Of a stretch of 64,000 bases of DNA, positions 27,301 to 40,100 are shown one piece after another; position 1 is the first letter of the stretch; the number at the start of each line of letters is the position of its first letter. Source of the DNA: Anopheles merus (taxonomy: Eukaryota > Arthropoda > Insecta > Diptera > Culicidae). Location of the stretch: positions 51,660,442 to 51,724,441 of the forward strand of contig NC_054083.1 in NCBI RefSeq assembly GCF_017562075.2, written 5' to 3'. A program made the translations under genes and the position numbers. A model generated the notes under the pieces. The model ran no database searches. It saw only the letters and a list, made by a program, of their open reading frames with translations, and was not told where the DNA came from.

Positions 27301-30300
27301 ACGCGCCCAAACCCCTAGATACAAGACAGATCGTACCGGAGGCGTGCTCGCTCGTTGAGCACGAATAGAGCAATTATTTCTACGAGATTCGAGATTCGAG
27401 AAGTCAAACAGGGCAAAGCCTTCGGGTACAAAGCCTTTCCGCTGAGAGTCTGGCCTCCGCCGCGCACAGACGATCGAACGATCGTTCGAACGAGTCGAAC
27501 AAATTATTGTCCAAATAAATCAAACCAACCCCGAAAGGCATCAACTGCCCACTAAGAAAGCGTTAGCATAAAGCATTCGTTTGCCGACCCGCCGACCATC
27601 CTATGCTTCTACCTTTTACGCCCATCCCATGCGCAAACCATCGGGTTTTGGGGTACATATATTCAACCAACGATATCGATGGTTTGGCTGAGAGGCAGGC
27701 CTATGTACGAATAAAAAAAGTACACACACACACACACACACCCGCCCGAGTGGAAACACAAAAAGATCAACCTTTGTAAAAGTTTCACGATCAAATTCCA
27801 AACACCTCTCGGCTTTTCCCTCGACCTCGAGTAGTGTATAAAGCTCGAGCCGCGCAGGGATGGAGGATGGACGACGACGAGGTTGGCCGAAAGGGAAGAA
27901 GAAAATTGGTGTTAAACTATTCATCTTCGCTCCTTAGCTCCTTTTGCGTTTGTTGGTGCTGGTGATGCTGCTGCTGCTGCTGCTGCCCTTCCATACTTCC
28001 CGCACGACAAAGCAGGAACACACCGACACACGGCACAAACGCGCAGCGAGAAGGGCGCAAACTTCAAAGCTTCCAAATCGCATCGCACCTCACCGCACAT
28101 TCACCGCCGTGGTTGTGCTCTACGAGGCGAACGTTTTCCAAGACATCCCATTCTCGGGAAGTCTCCCTTTTTTTTTTGCTTTGCTTTGCTTGCCTCTGTC
28201 TGCTTGCCTGCTGCCCATAACATTAAAACGATCGAAAGCGATCGACTGATCGAGCGATGGGTTATTCGTATTGCTCTTTCTGCCCTTGTTATTGTTCCCT
28301 TTCGTTTCTTGGTTCGGTTTTGTTGTGTTTTTTTTTCTCGTTCCATTTACAACCCACCACTAACAACAACAAGGGTATCCCTTGTCCCGGGAGACCGTCC
28401 GCCAGCCAGCCCGGGCACTCGAGTACATATAGACCGTGCGCACCTCGACCCGGGGCTCGATCGTGCCAGACAAACCGTCGCCACTCCCTGCTGGGCTGGG
28501 CTGTGGCTCTGTGTGTTTGATCTTACTCACTACCTCCAGTTACCTCCAGTCTCCGAGCATTCCCGGGATGCTAGGGGCCCATCGCGGCAACACGGCAGCC
28601 GTTTTACACAATCGCTCCCTATGTACAGCTACACCTTCCCTTGTTCTCGAGTGGTTCGCCTTCTTCGTCGGTTCGCCTGTGCCGTGTGTCTGTTTCGGTG
28701 CTGAGGTAACAGAACAGAGCAGAACAGAACGAAACGAAGAGCCCGCTCTGGCAGGACCAGAGAACAGGGGAATCATCTTTAGCGTGAAAGAAAAAGCTGA
28801 AGTGGATCTTCTCATTTTGTTTTATGTGTAAGACAGCACAGCGGGGCAAGATAATGGATTTGAGAAAGACGTCCGAATGGCCCGGAGCCTGATGTGAGCT
28901 CTTGTCGTAGAAGATTTGGAAATAATAGAGAAACCGAAGCCATTCCATCACCTGTAACAAGAGAACTAGGCATGACTTCTGGCTCATAAGCTACAATAGG
29001 TGCAGTACTTTGTGGTTCTCAAAACTGTTTTGACTACCACATGAAACGGAAAAGCGAAAGAGCTTCTTGTTCTCGAAGCACACACACACACTCGCACTAG
29101 TGGTCAAAAAAGGTCATCGGAAATAAGCAGCACCAAACACGGATGATAAATGGCACGAGCGGAAGATCGTCTGTGCAGCAGCAATCGATAACGACGAAGA
29201 TCAGCTGTACAGAGAAAAAAAACACACACACTGCCAGCCACCGAGCCATTCTCCAAAAGCCATCGTTCCCAACCACGGCAGACACGGAGGCACCAAGACA
29301 AGAGACCACGAGCCCCCGAAAAGCAGTACACAGAGGAGCATACACCAGCCCGTAAGATGGCCATTTTAGTGCAAGCGAGGGCAAAGATTCTACCGGAAAG
29401 ATAGAGCGAACAACACACCGTGGTAAGTGTCTTCTCACGTGAATCATTTGCCCGGCCCGGTCGTTCATACCCGTCCCGGGGGCTCCAGAGGGCAAGCTTG
29501 ACCATGAGAGGCACAAGATGAAGCGTGACCACTGGACCGGACACACACCGGACGAGGGAGAAGGGCAGAAGCGTACATAAAGTTTCCAAACAATTAAAGC
29601 ACCTTCTGCAAGAAGAAGGTGCTCGGGCAAGGCAAAGGATATTCCGCTTGGAAATGGACATGGATGATGCTTTTCGGGTGATGATGATGATGATGGTACT
29701 TGAGTAATGCTTTCGAATGCCCTCAAGTGTCCTAAAGCCACCGTTGAGGAATTAAAAAAAACGGTGGAACAGCAAAGAGGAAACTCCAAAAACCCATCCC
29801 GTGAAGATCCTCCGCGTTCTTGGGCTTCTTCTCTCCTGCGGAAAGACCATTATCCCAGACCGAAGGAACGTTCTCCAGACAGATTGACGCGTAGGATCGC
29901 CGCAGCCGAACCCAAGCATCCGACGAAGGGCCATGGGGTGTGTAAGGCTTTAATCATTCACCGAAGCTCCGCTCCCGCAACACCACCATGCACCATTCCC
30001 CCCGCTGGGTGGATGAAGCAGCGTCCCGACACTACAAATTACAACAAGTTGCAACGCAAAACCAACCTTCCTACCCCAGGGCAACAACGTTGGTCGACGA
30101 AATGGAAGGTGATTTTGTTCCTTCACACACTTTTCAGTCCGCTTGTTTTGGGGCGGATTTTGATATCGTCCGTTCGGTAAAGGAATCTTCCACGTTTTTG
30201 CCGGCTCGAAATATCGAAAACAATCGATCGATCAATCGAGATCTGTTGCTGCTCTTTTAGGCTCATTAGCTCGCTGTGTGTGCTTGTGCAAAACGTGAAC

Positions 30301-30736
30301 ATGATGGAAGGGTGAAATCATGAAAATGTTGCAGCTAATGGCCACAAATGACTTCATTTTCCCATTCGCTGCGTTTATGGAAACATGGAGTTAAAATAAT
30401 AGCCATTTATCTTTTCAAGTAGGAGGCCTCCGAGTTCTTGAAGCGGGCCGCCGCGGGTGATGTTTTGCCTTGATAAGTGATGCTGCCGTGATCGGAGTGG
30501 ATCGATTTCTGGAAATTGTAACGCCTGCAATGCCTTCCAATTTCCAATCAATCCTGGATACCCGCCGTTCATTCGCCCCCTGTCCAGACGGAAAAAGACA
30601 CCCCAAAACCCCGTCCCGCCCGCTCCCGGAATTTACTTACCGTGGGTTCCAATTTCGGTGGAATGGCCCCAGCCGGCTGCAGACTTCCAAGCAGTAGCAG
30701 CCCCACCGTCACACAGCAAACCGGTGCCAACCACAT
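9353..30736 (-). CDS. magu: SMOC-type secreted calcium-binding protein (pentagone/magu orthologue)
   Basis: Ten minus-strand exons fit in frame: 30641-30736, 13042-13198, 12717-12977, 12250-12455, 12044-12158, 11124-11525, 10255-10370, 9906-10177, 9699-9833 and 9353-9626. They encode 677 aa, or 543 aa without exon 6. Order of domains: signal peptide (1 to about 25), Kazal/follistatin-like domain (about 33-84, GRPVCGSDNKTYPTRC), thyroglobulin type-1 domain (about 86-160, CWCV motif), SPARC-like EF-hand domain (about 172-278), a low-complexity linker (exon 6), a second thyroglobulin domain (about 420-500, STGYCWCV), a second EF-hand domain (about 505-625, DVNSDRKITLSEW), and a Ser-rich tail. 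This is the SMOC architecture. The fly orthologue Magu/Pentagone is secreted, binds heparan sulfate proteoglycan and spreads the Dpp/BMP gradient; the same role here is inferred. The first exon is 17.4 kb away and is assigned from its signal peptide and matching phase 0, so it is the least certain part. Confidence 0.85.
11124..11525 (-). other. Symmetric low-complexity cassette exon (exon 6 of the SMOC gene)
   Basis: This exon of 402 nt (134 codons) is flanked by phase-1 introns on both sides, so skipping it preserves the frame between exons 5 and 7. It encodes Ser runs, six His, about ten Gly, seven Asp and a further DDDDDD stretch before NGLPLPVNGLQPYL. The donor is GTATGT at 11123-11118 and the acceptor AG is at 11526-11527. 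It lies between the first EF-hand and second thyroglobulin domains, so it lengthens an interdomain linker. Confidence 0.65.
13199..14560. other. Part of SMOC intron 1, downstream of DNAI7
   Basis: Non-coding as far as I can see. It includes an AT-rich patch around 13740-13800, short CA/TG runs near 14100-14165, and the DNAI7 3' untranslated region next to 14561. Confidence 0.5.
14525..14530 (-). terminator. Polyadenylation signal for DNAI7 (AATAAA on minus strand)
   Basis: TTTATT on the plus strand lies 31 bp beyond the DNAI7 stop at 14561-14563 on the minus strand. This gives a very short 3' UTR. Confidence 0.6.
14561..18235 (-). CDS. DNAI7: Axonemal dynein intermediate chain 7 / CASC1 (IC97) homologue
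   Basis: Minus-strand exons 17975-18235 (exon opens at 18250), 17580-17936, 17316-17494, 17049-17242, 16655-16978, 15347-16565, 14773-15250 and 14561-14698 join in phase to 1049 aa. The N-terminal ~65 residues are a charged Lys/Glu/Arg coiled coil (MSKKERARLEAEQ onward). This is followed by the CASC1 N-terminal signature (KLNRRCILQWEQYMRC, then IWCENIRD), and later the C-terminal region with SWELKP and a beta-rich GTVTFSLTA segment. A basic and acidic low-complexity region lies in the sixth exon. CASC1/IC97 proteins associate with axonemal dynein and tubulin; in a mosquito the likely sites are sperm flagella and chordotonal cilia. The whole gene lies inside the first SMOC intron on the same strand. 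The start is uncertain: ATG 18235 is the first in-frame ATG after the acceptor, but a coding upstream exon is possible. The donor at 15346-15345 (GTCCTA) is weak but phase-correct. Confidence 0.85.
19589..19634. repeat. (GA)n microsatellite
   Basis: Uninterrupted GA dinucleotide run of about 46 bp, preceded by GAAA units. Confidence 0.95.
22391..22407. repeat. Poly-C homopolymer
   Basis: Seventeen consecutive C residues, an uncommon length for a C/G homopolymer. It is a likely site of sequencing or polymorphism error. Confidence 0.95.
24277..24313. repeat. (TC)n microsatellite
   Basis: Uninterrupted TC dinucleotide run of about 37 bp. Confidence 0.95.
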
Positions 30737-33700
30737 CGTGGTCAATTGCGCTGACTTTACGATCGCGAAACGATCACCCTACCACACACTAGTTCTGCGA
30801 AGTCTGTTAGCTGCTCTTGATGGTTTAAAATCGCATTACACACTCAAACAAATACACACACAAACACACTCTCCTGGCGCCTGGTTTCAGGTGCGCGGTG
30901 TAAGCAAGTAATTAAACACACTCAACCCGCTTGGAGGGACGCGTGCGCGCGATCGCACAAAAAAAGAATCCTCCACAAGAGGAACCCCTGGTCGAAGTGT
31001 CGAATTACCACGTCTGATGGGTTTGTTTACAACGGTACGGGGAGAGTGATTCCAGGGATTCCGAACACGGTTTGTTTGCGGTTTTTCGTTTCGTGTCTGG
31101 CGCCACACCGAGTCAGCCGAATGGCGACACGTTTTCGCTAATCGAACCAAGTTGACCGAGGGTGATTTTGTACACTCTTCTGCACTTTTGCACCTTCACA
31201 GCACACTAACAACAGCACTCAGTGTGCATCGAGACATCAGGGGAAGTAACTCAGAAGCACCGAGCACAACTACACACTTTCACACTGACACGATCTATCA
31301 CGGAACTGAGCTCTCCGATGGTCTATTGAAGAGGTGCAACAAATGGCTGAAAAGTCATTGCTTTCTGATACAAATTGACCTGATTTGATAATGCGTTGCT
31401 GTGTTGTCGATCCACTGTTCATTCACTAGCAGCAATGATGATGATGATGTTGTGGTGTCCGGACATTAAACCGTGGTCAACTTGGCTTGCTCAAAGCTCT
31501 GAAATGAAGAAATAAAGCATCGCACACATTAGCCAACACTCTTGCAGCAATGTCGAGGAAAGTTCGTAAAACATGCAAACTGATCTCTATCGTAAACGTC
31601 GCCCCTTAACTGCCCCAACAGAACATCGTGTTCATCTACACGCTTTAATGGACTTGTTTTAATCGAGCTGAATGAACAACAAAAAACTGATTCAAGATCT
31701 CGGGTCTGCCCACCCCGAACCCCACAGTGCAGTTAACAGTACACACTTTATGGCTTTATTTGTCCTCCTGCCCCCATGCACAGCGGCTAATTGCGGTTGA
31801 CCTCACCACTCCCCAACGGTCAGATCCTCCCGTTCGGTCAGATTTGCATCAACCCTTGTGCATCAAAACGATCGCGCGTCTCCCGTTGGCGTTGCGTTCA
31901 GATGAGTTGTCGACATCAAGCGGCACCACATTCCACACTGCGCACAGCATCGGAATCGGCGAAGAACGTAGGCAAGCTACCGCAGGCAAGGATCCGGTAT
32001 CTGATAATTCCGCTCAGCTCACCATCACAGGGGAAGCAGCGCAATGAGAGTGAACACCATTTCAATTGCTTCAATTATCGCCACCGATCTGCACCAGGGA
32101 GGAGAGTGTGCTGGTGACTTTTTTTCCATTCGCCGATCGAAAGCAGAGATCGCAATGAGCGCAAATGAATATACAAATTCAACCAACGCCAGAAGCCCCG
32201 AAGCGTCCAGAAGAGGCACAGGCTGCCAAAAAGCTGTCAAAACGCAGCACGCGTAAACCAATTAAATGCAACAATATATATTTATACATCCAGTGTGCAC
32301 TCTTTACTCATCTGAAGGCGACGATGACGAGCGATCGTTCAGAAACACGCGCGAGATGATGTCACCGCCGATCGCGATACGCATCGGTCACTTCAATTTG
32401 ACCCTTTTTGAAAGCATACATCTCCCAAAGCAAAACTGCAGCAAGATTCCCCTTTACTCGGGCACACCAATCACCGTGTAACCCGTCGATTGTGAAATGG
32501 ACAACTGCATGGAGTATTGGCAGAGCGAACGATCCCGGTTCGCTTAGAACGCGAAGCTTCAAGCCTCGTCACCGGCACGAGGTCACGAGGCACGATCAAG
32601 CTGTCGTTTGGGTATGAGTTTTCGTTCCACAACTGTATGATCGAGTAAGTGTGAACCACTACATCTTGTGTAGCAGTGTACACGTCATCATAACTAAAGT
32701 GTTTTCGCAGTTCAAGATGAGCCACTCGAAACGAACGAGCTCATTATGCAAAAAGCACCACCACCACCCGTACGCACGCACGCACGCGCACTCAAGCATC
32801 ACGCATCGAACGCCGGGTCAAACGATGTGGTCCGCATCGTGTTCGAACCAGTTTTGGGAGGGTGATTTTTGGTAGCCAATTCACCAAAGTTCATGTAAAG
32901 TTCACGCCATTACGCCTGATGATGTCCCTTTCACCTTCAGGCAGGCAGGTTCATGTGTTTGTCTTAAGGTGTTCCCAATTTTTTTGTGTTGTTTCCCGTT
33001 GCAAACTGCATCCCGTTGGTCAGCTCTGTAAGATCATGATCGTATCTCTCCTTTGCATCTTGATTTCTCCAAGCCAACCATCAGTACATCTTTCATGTCA
33101 CTTTCAGTGTCTCGAAGGCTCCGAAGGGGTTTCTTTGCCACACACAGAAGCACAGCTTAGACAAGCGCGACACAAGCGAACACTTAACCATGGTCGCGTT
33201 AAAGAAGCTGGCGATTATAAGGAAGCGACGAATTAAGACACTTGTGACCGTATCGAGACTATGCATCTCTTTATCACAAGCCTACACTGTCCAGATCTTT
33301 GTCGCTGCCGGGTCGAGAACAGGAGATGAAGTCATGCTGATCTGATTTGATATGATCTTGTGCGCTAGCTTGGCACTTCTGCTTGTAGACTAAGATCTAG
33401 AGTTTTACACACAACAAGACAGTTTTGAATATTTATTGCCTCTTCAGCCCCAAATTCTCATTGAATGTGGGTGTTTATGAAACGGTCCCGCTCTAACTAT
33501 CCCACAAAAGCCTTTTTTTAAATGATCCGATCGGATCTTATCTTGGATCCATCACGGCTGTCCAAACAAGTGGCCCCATAATATCGCGTAGTTTATCGCC
33601 TACCATCCGCCTACCACTATCGGCAGGTTTCGGCCCGGAGACCCGGACTCCCGAAACGAATTCCATCACGCTGATGATGATGATGATGATGATGATCGCG

Positions 33701-36700
33701 GACGGTTATCGACTAAAAAAAACACACACCGAAAAACAGGACACGGTGCGAACGCACCAGGTTCCGGTCTACCCCAAACTGCGGTAAGGAGTTCTAATTT
33801 ATGATGGCTTAATTTTCAGCTTGTTAACGGCCCAATTAGCACCGGCTTCGCCTGTGACCGAGCAGCACCACCAACGCGCGCGCGTCCGATCGGTGGTGAT
33901 CTCCGCTGTTCAAAATTAAATTAAAGAAATACAAATCTACCCCAAATTACCCCTCGGGGTAACCACCATTCGACCTCGAAACCGGCATTCCCTGCTGGGA
34001 GGAAAGGAACGGGGAAACGATTTTTTCTCCTTCGGGACGCCTTCGACTTTCGACCGTCTCGAGGCGTGAATTTCGATGGCATCACAAAATCGCCGCACTG
34101 CAAAAGCGGGGAGATAAGCGGTTTTAGAAGGAAACGCGTTGTAGCATTTCCTCGGGCGATTTAGGGCCACGTCCAATAGGGGGAAGAAGGGAGACCAAAG
34201 GATGGTTTGCACCGCCGACAACCAAAGCAAGGCATGGCGAGTGCGACCAGAGTGCAAAAGATTTTAAGCATAAACTATTTAAAAAAAAATACACACTCAC
34301 ACCACACCGCAAAACGGAGCGCTAACGGAGAGGAACCAACCAACCAACAAAAAAACGACACCCTACATCTTATGTTTCCCCATGTTTCCCTTTTATACGT
34401 TCCCGTTTTCCTGGGCCGGAGGGAGAAGCTCCATCCCGCCTCGTGCAGTGGAGCAGCGGGAAGCTGTGTGTGAGTAGCAGAGAGGCAGAAAAAGCTCACA
34501 GCAAAAAAAAGGTTTTTAATTTTTGCGACCGCAGCCTTTCCGCCGTGGCGTACGACGTGCGAAACGGGGGGCCCCTGGGCACAGCAAGGGGTGGGCACAT
34601 TCCAAAATCTTGTTCTGGCGAACTTTTCCTCGCCTGTTCGTTTCGCATGCTTGACGCTTGACGGTGATAAATAATCCGTGGAAAGAGAATGAAAGCACAC
34701 ACACACACACACAGAGGAAACACACTGGACTGCAGTTGGGCCACTTGGGCCTGCTGAAGGCATGGTGAACTGAAGTTGGTGGCATCAAAAAAACCGCAAC
34801 ACCAAAATGTGGCAAAAATGTTAATGCCCGCGCACACGTTCCGTTCACGTTTTGCACTCTCTTTTTGTATGCTCCACCCCCCGGGTTGACACCTTCCCTT
34901 TCTTCCTTCGGTGGTGCTGGTGGTAATGGGTGGGAGGCTAACGAGGTAGTCCTACCAAATTAGGTTTCAAATTTTATCGCCCCCATAGTGGGAAGAAAAT
35001 AATCCAATTAAAACTGGACCCTTTTGAGAATGGGCAGAGGAGGGGCAGTGCACATTTGGTGCATTCATCATGCGAAAATCTCTGTTTGTGGCCCCGGGCT
35101 TGGCGCTGATTACTCCAATCGATAGAGGAAGCTCGATCATCTCAATCGATCAAGTACGAGCTAAAGCCAACAGCGAGCGGTGGGAGTAATTGGCATTTGA
35201 TTTTCATTACCAACCTTAATGCCTTTTCGAGCTTTGATGGGATTCCATTTTTAGCCACAACGGCTGAACCATAATTGAGCTCCTCGTACCAGTGCTGTAC
35301 GACTTACCAACGGTTAATAACAAGTTAATAAGCGATTTTATGAAGTCCCCCTTTTTGTTTGGTCTCGATCGTGACCAAATCACCTCCTAAAACGACACCA
35401 TCACCAACTTCAACCCGGTACGGATCTATCGATCAATCGATCGTTCGAAACGAATAGATTCTCTAATGTCACTTGTCACACACTCACACTCACCCCGTTG
35501 AATGCACTTTTTACGAAGTTTTTTTTTTTTTTTTGTTCCTATCTGCCCGGGTAATTGGATCCGCAGGTGTCCAATCCGAGATGAATTATATGTTATGCAA
35601 CGATGCTGCCGGTGCAGAGTGCGTCTTTTGAATGCAGTCGTCCCTTGTCGGTGCTGCAAAGATTTCACCGCAAACGCCGGATTTATCACTAACCCTGATT
35701 TCTTAAGCACCGACAGAGCACCGATCGTCACGATCGCCCGTGGCAGTGCGGCACAGTACTCTGTTGTGTGGCGGCAAAGGCGAAACGAGCAAACGGCAAA
35801 ACCACGACGACCGGGAGAGCTACGAAAATCACGTCCGCACCGTTCGGCGGTTGAGATTGGGTTTGTCTTGGCTATGCTGCGTTTGGCTATGCTCGAGCAT
35901 CCATCTCCGCTGCGTGAAATGCGTTCTCTGAGAGGATGCAGGGGCACTCGGGCACTAGTTCGTTCGGGGTTCGTTTTTGGAACACTCACCGGCAGGGATG
36001 CTGAACGGATAACAAAGGAGTTTCGTGCTCATGCATGAATAATTTCACGACTGTAATGACAAATGTTTTATTTTATACAATTTGGAATAGATATATTTAA
36101 ATTAGCGCAAAATATATTTCTGTTGCACGATGCTCTAAATCAATAATAGAGAATAATAACATTACCTACTTTACGATATGAAATGTATGAAACACAAAAT
36201 ACATAAAAAATTAAATTAAAAAAAGAGTCACTTTGCTTTTATAAAAATCCTCATAACTACACGATTGCACACCCCTGTACAGTCCGAGAGAGTGAGCAAA
36301 TGCGAGAGAATTGTGCGAGCTAAAGGTAAGTTTACACGTGCTTTGCTCAATGTATCAGCTGCTTGGAACAGAATAATATGATAAAGTTGCTTATGACGTT
36401 CATATTGTATGGGCAGAATGTGGTGATAATGTGAAATTTATATTGTGACTTGCTATTGAATTATCGAATAATCCTATAGCATCGTAAAACTGAAAAGAAA
36501 ACTCCTTTGAAAATAACGATCTTTCTTGCGAGTAAACTGTAGCATGAGATTATTTTTCAAGCAAATGTTCAAATTCAAAATTATTGTCAATATGTAATGA
36601 GCATATTATTCCAGAATAATTATTTCTAAGCTAAAAGCGCAAAAGCTTAACTAACGAAATAAACTGTAAAAGATAGTAATATCCGCGAAATTAAAGCATT

Positions 36701-37145
36701 CAAGAGGGGGAGTTGAACAAAACCGACTCACAACAAAATCTGCACTTGTCAAGACATTCATCACAACAAACGCGCTTAGGCGATGGTCACGTGACAGCCA
36801 ACGACGCATGCACTTGCAGCGCAGACGTGTACGAGCAGCTAGCAGAGACCGCAGCCTAACCAGCGCAACAAAAACATACACGTCGTACCAACAACACACA
36901 CCACACAAGTGCGTACGTAATTTTTTCGCCAACCAAATGGTTCGCGCTGCTGCCCCATTCCGAAACAGTGACTGCCCGCGACTAGTCCACCTCGACTGCG
37001 CATCAAGCGCGATGGCACAGTGCCAGTGAAAGGGAAATCGAGTCGAGTACTCCCGTGCGGCGGTGAACAACAACATATCGAACCCGTACTTCCGTAGTGC
37101 AATACAATCCCCTTGCAGCACAAGGGGTTTCGGAGCAAACGTGTA
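30737..37145. other. Intergenic region with divergent SMOC and QSOX promoters
   Basis: The SMOC 5' leader and promoter (minus strand) should lie just above 30736, and the QSOX promoter just below 37146. A minus-strand TCAGTGTG near 31282-31289 resembles an arthropod initiator. A (GAT)n run lies at about 33673-33697, and 36040-36660 is clearly more AT-rich than its surroundings. No open frame here has recognisable protein features. Confidence 0.5.
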
Positions 37146-40100
37146 ATGGTGGTGGTGCGTGTGGCAACTTCCGGCTCCTTCCATCGGCCACACATCGGAT
37201 CGTCCGCTGCGCGGCTACTGCTGCTGCTGCTGCTGGCGGTGAGCACCGTCGACCTCGGCACCGGCCCCTGGCTGGTCCCGGTGGACGGCGGTGCGGTCGG
37301 ACTGCGGGAACGGCTGAGCATCTACGAGCAGAAGCGCTACCAGCGCCAGATCGAGGAAAGTGAAAACAGTGGCCTGTACGATGCGACCGATTCCGTGATT
37401 TCGCTCACGGCGGCCAATCTAAAGCAGCGGGTGTTTAACCAACCGCACGCATCGCTGGTCGAGTTTTACAACTCGTACTGCGGGTTTTGTCGCCGGTTCG
37501 CACCGATCTGGAAGCAGCTGGCCTCGGACATACTCGGCTGGCAGAAGCTGGTCCACGTTACCGCGCTGGACTGCTCGCGGGACGAAAACAATGCAATCTG
37601 CCGGGAGTTCGAGGTGATGGCCTATCCGACGATCCGGTTCTTTTCACCGTACTACGCAGATGGCGAGCAGAAGATAGGTAAGCAGCACCGCGCACCAGCC
37701 TACTAGACGGTGAACGGGAAAACAGAAAAAAAAAACGCACAACCGTATGCCCTCCACTATCTCTGAGCTTGTTTCCTAGGAATTGATTGGTCTTGAAGGG
37801 CACCGATGCCGCCAAAAAAAAGCAAAGTGCACACATCAGCAATGAACAACACCTATCAGGGGTCGGGTGTGATTTGTTATACAAATGGCTTTTTCTTTTC
37901 CTGCTGTACTATCGGAAGGCTTTTACATCAATTCTATTTCAAAGCTCGGTTCGCTGTTCGCCCAGCTACGCTTTCGACGGCACGGACAGTGTGTTCCTTT
38001 ATTTAGATGTTTTTCTTTCCAAAACCGGTAGTCAACCGTTTCTGGTGTTGTGTTGATTCAGCTGGAAATGTGTACACATCAACAGTTTTCTCTTTTAACG
38101 GACAGAAGGGCGCTGGTGGTGAAAATCTACCTTCATTCAGTACGTCCTTATACTGGGCCCATTCTCGCACGCGCTTAAATCCAAGCGTTATCGTTTGGAG
38201 TGCGTTTTGAAGGCGATAATCGTCTCGTTTTGAAGATGGCTGACGTGATTCATTTTTTTAAATTTACGATAAGTTTGAAAAATTGCACTTAAATGGAAAA
38301 AATGTGGACTGAAAGACTTTTTTCATCACACTTACAACGCTTCCTTTCCTATCTATTTTCTCTCCGGCTCCGTACACTGCTCGTGTGGCGGCAGGTGCAA
38401 CATTTCATAATGCACCCACCCAACTCCTATCGAAACAACAACCCTCCCCCTCGGTCGCGACCCCTTATCAAAAGACATTACATACATTTTCTTCCCTTTT
38501 CGATTTCGCAAACGCAAAACAAACGTGCCTTTGCGGGGGCAGGCGTGCTGTGCTGCTCATATTGCGCGCGGTCGGTTCCGTTTCGCCTGGCAAATCACAA
38601 TCGTCCCGCTGGTTTCATGCTTCTCTCTAACCCACTTGCTCTGTGGTTGTTAAATTGCAACAAACTGCATTGTGGTGCAGCTTACATTTCCAAACAAGCT
38701 CTTTTCTTTTTTGCGCATTCTCTTGAGCGCTGATTGTCGGTGGCTGGTTCAACTATTGGTGGTTCCCTCGATCCGGGATCTCAATTATGAAATTAAGGAA
38801 TCGTTTCTGCTGGTCTAGAATTTATTATCCGCCAATCTGGACAACTTTAGGTGATGCGATTCCTACCCTCCAATCGTTCCCGCTTGGCCTTGAATTATGC
38901 CATTCACGAATCCCGCAATAAAACCGGTTCCAGGTTAAATTATTTGTAATTTCCCTAACTGCGATAAATTGAAGCCTATTGTGTGCGAAATCCAGTGTCC
39001 GAAAGCCGTCGTAAACAATCCATGCCTTTTGATACTAACATCTTGCTTCTCTTTCCCCTCTGCTCACTCAGGAGAACCAGTGAAAGAGCACGATGAGCAG
39101 CGCATCATTGACCGGTTGGTCGAGTACATGCAGCGGGTCGAGAACAGACCAAGCAACTGGCCCAACCTAACCGCCATCAATCGGACGGACGATAAGTCTG
39201 CGCTGTTCGATGTTACCTCGTTGTCTGGTGCCGCCGCCAGGCCAAAGTACGTTTACCTAATCAACGAAAAGGATGCCAATGCAACGGTCGGTTTGCAGGT
39301 GATTCTCGACTTTCACGATACACCGGACGTAAGCGTGTACCGGGTGCATGATCCCACCCTGTCCACCAACGGTCTCTCCGTGGTGGATGGCACCTCGCTG
39401 AGCGTCATCAACCTACCGATCGATGAGTTCGGTCGCGATAAGGTACGCGATGCGATACGGTTGCATCTGCGCCAGCATCACATCGTCGTGACGGACGTGT
39501 CGACCAAGTCGACCAAGAAAGCGGGCGATGGTGCCGGCGCGGCAGGAGGCGATGGTGGTGGTGGCGGCACGACCGAGCAGAACATATCCGCACTGATGGA
39601 GCAAAAGCAGGAAGCGGCAATACGGGCCAAGGTGAAGGAACTCGGGGCGGCCGTCGTGTACCAGGCCGATCTGGAGGAAGCGGTACGGTTCGCGCTGTTC
39701 CACGAGATTGGCCGGTACAAAACGATCGAGGCCGATCGGTTGGTGGCGTTGCGCAACTTTCTCAACGTGCTCGTGCGCTACTTCCCGTTCAACGATAATG
39801 GGCGCCGATTCCTGACCGAGGTGCGCCAGTACGTGCTGAACGCGGGCGAGAAACGGCTCGACGGGGAAGCGTTTGTGGCACGCGTGAAAGCGCTCGAAAC
39901 GGAACGGAAGCCGGTCTTCTCGTCGAACCACTGGATCGGGTGCTCCGGCTCGAAGGAAGGCTTGCGCCGGTACCCGTGCGGTCTGTGGACGCTGTTTCAC
40001 TACCTAACGGTGCAGGCCGCCGAGAGCGATCTGTCCAACAGTCCGCTGGAGGTGCTGGAAGCGATGCACGGCTACATCAAGAACTATTTCGGCTGCTCCG

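Larger units (their letters stand above)
18251..30640. other. Remainder of SMOC intron 1, no supported genes
   Basis: A 12.4-kb stretch. On the minus strand, 18838-18930 is an open segment ending in a GTAAGG donor and may be a 5' exon of DNAI7, but no ATG is in frame. Otherwise I see microsatellites (19589-19634, 24277-24313), a C17 run (22391-22407), CA runs near 27722-27742, a 16-bp palindrome at 27474-27489, and scattered short open frames without protein-like features. Enhancers are plausible in an intron of this size but cannot be shown from one sequence. Confidence 0.5.

Noticed and set aside
29097..29789. 230-codon open frame on the minus strand
   Set aside because: Composition is Ser/Cys/Phe-rich without a domain, and an overlapping 185-codon frame exists in another phase. 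It contains simple CA-repeat-derived stretches. It looks like chance openness.
35426..36038. Overlapping ~180-codon frames on both strands
   Set aside because: Sense and antisense frames cover the same bases, start in a T16 run, and have no recognisable motif or splice context.
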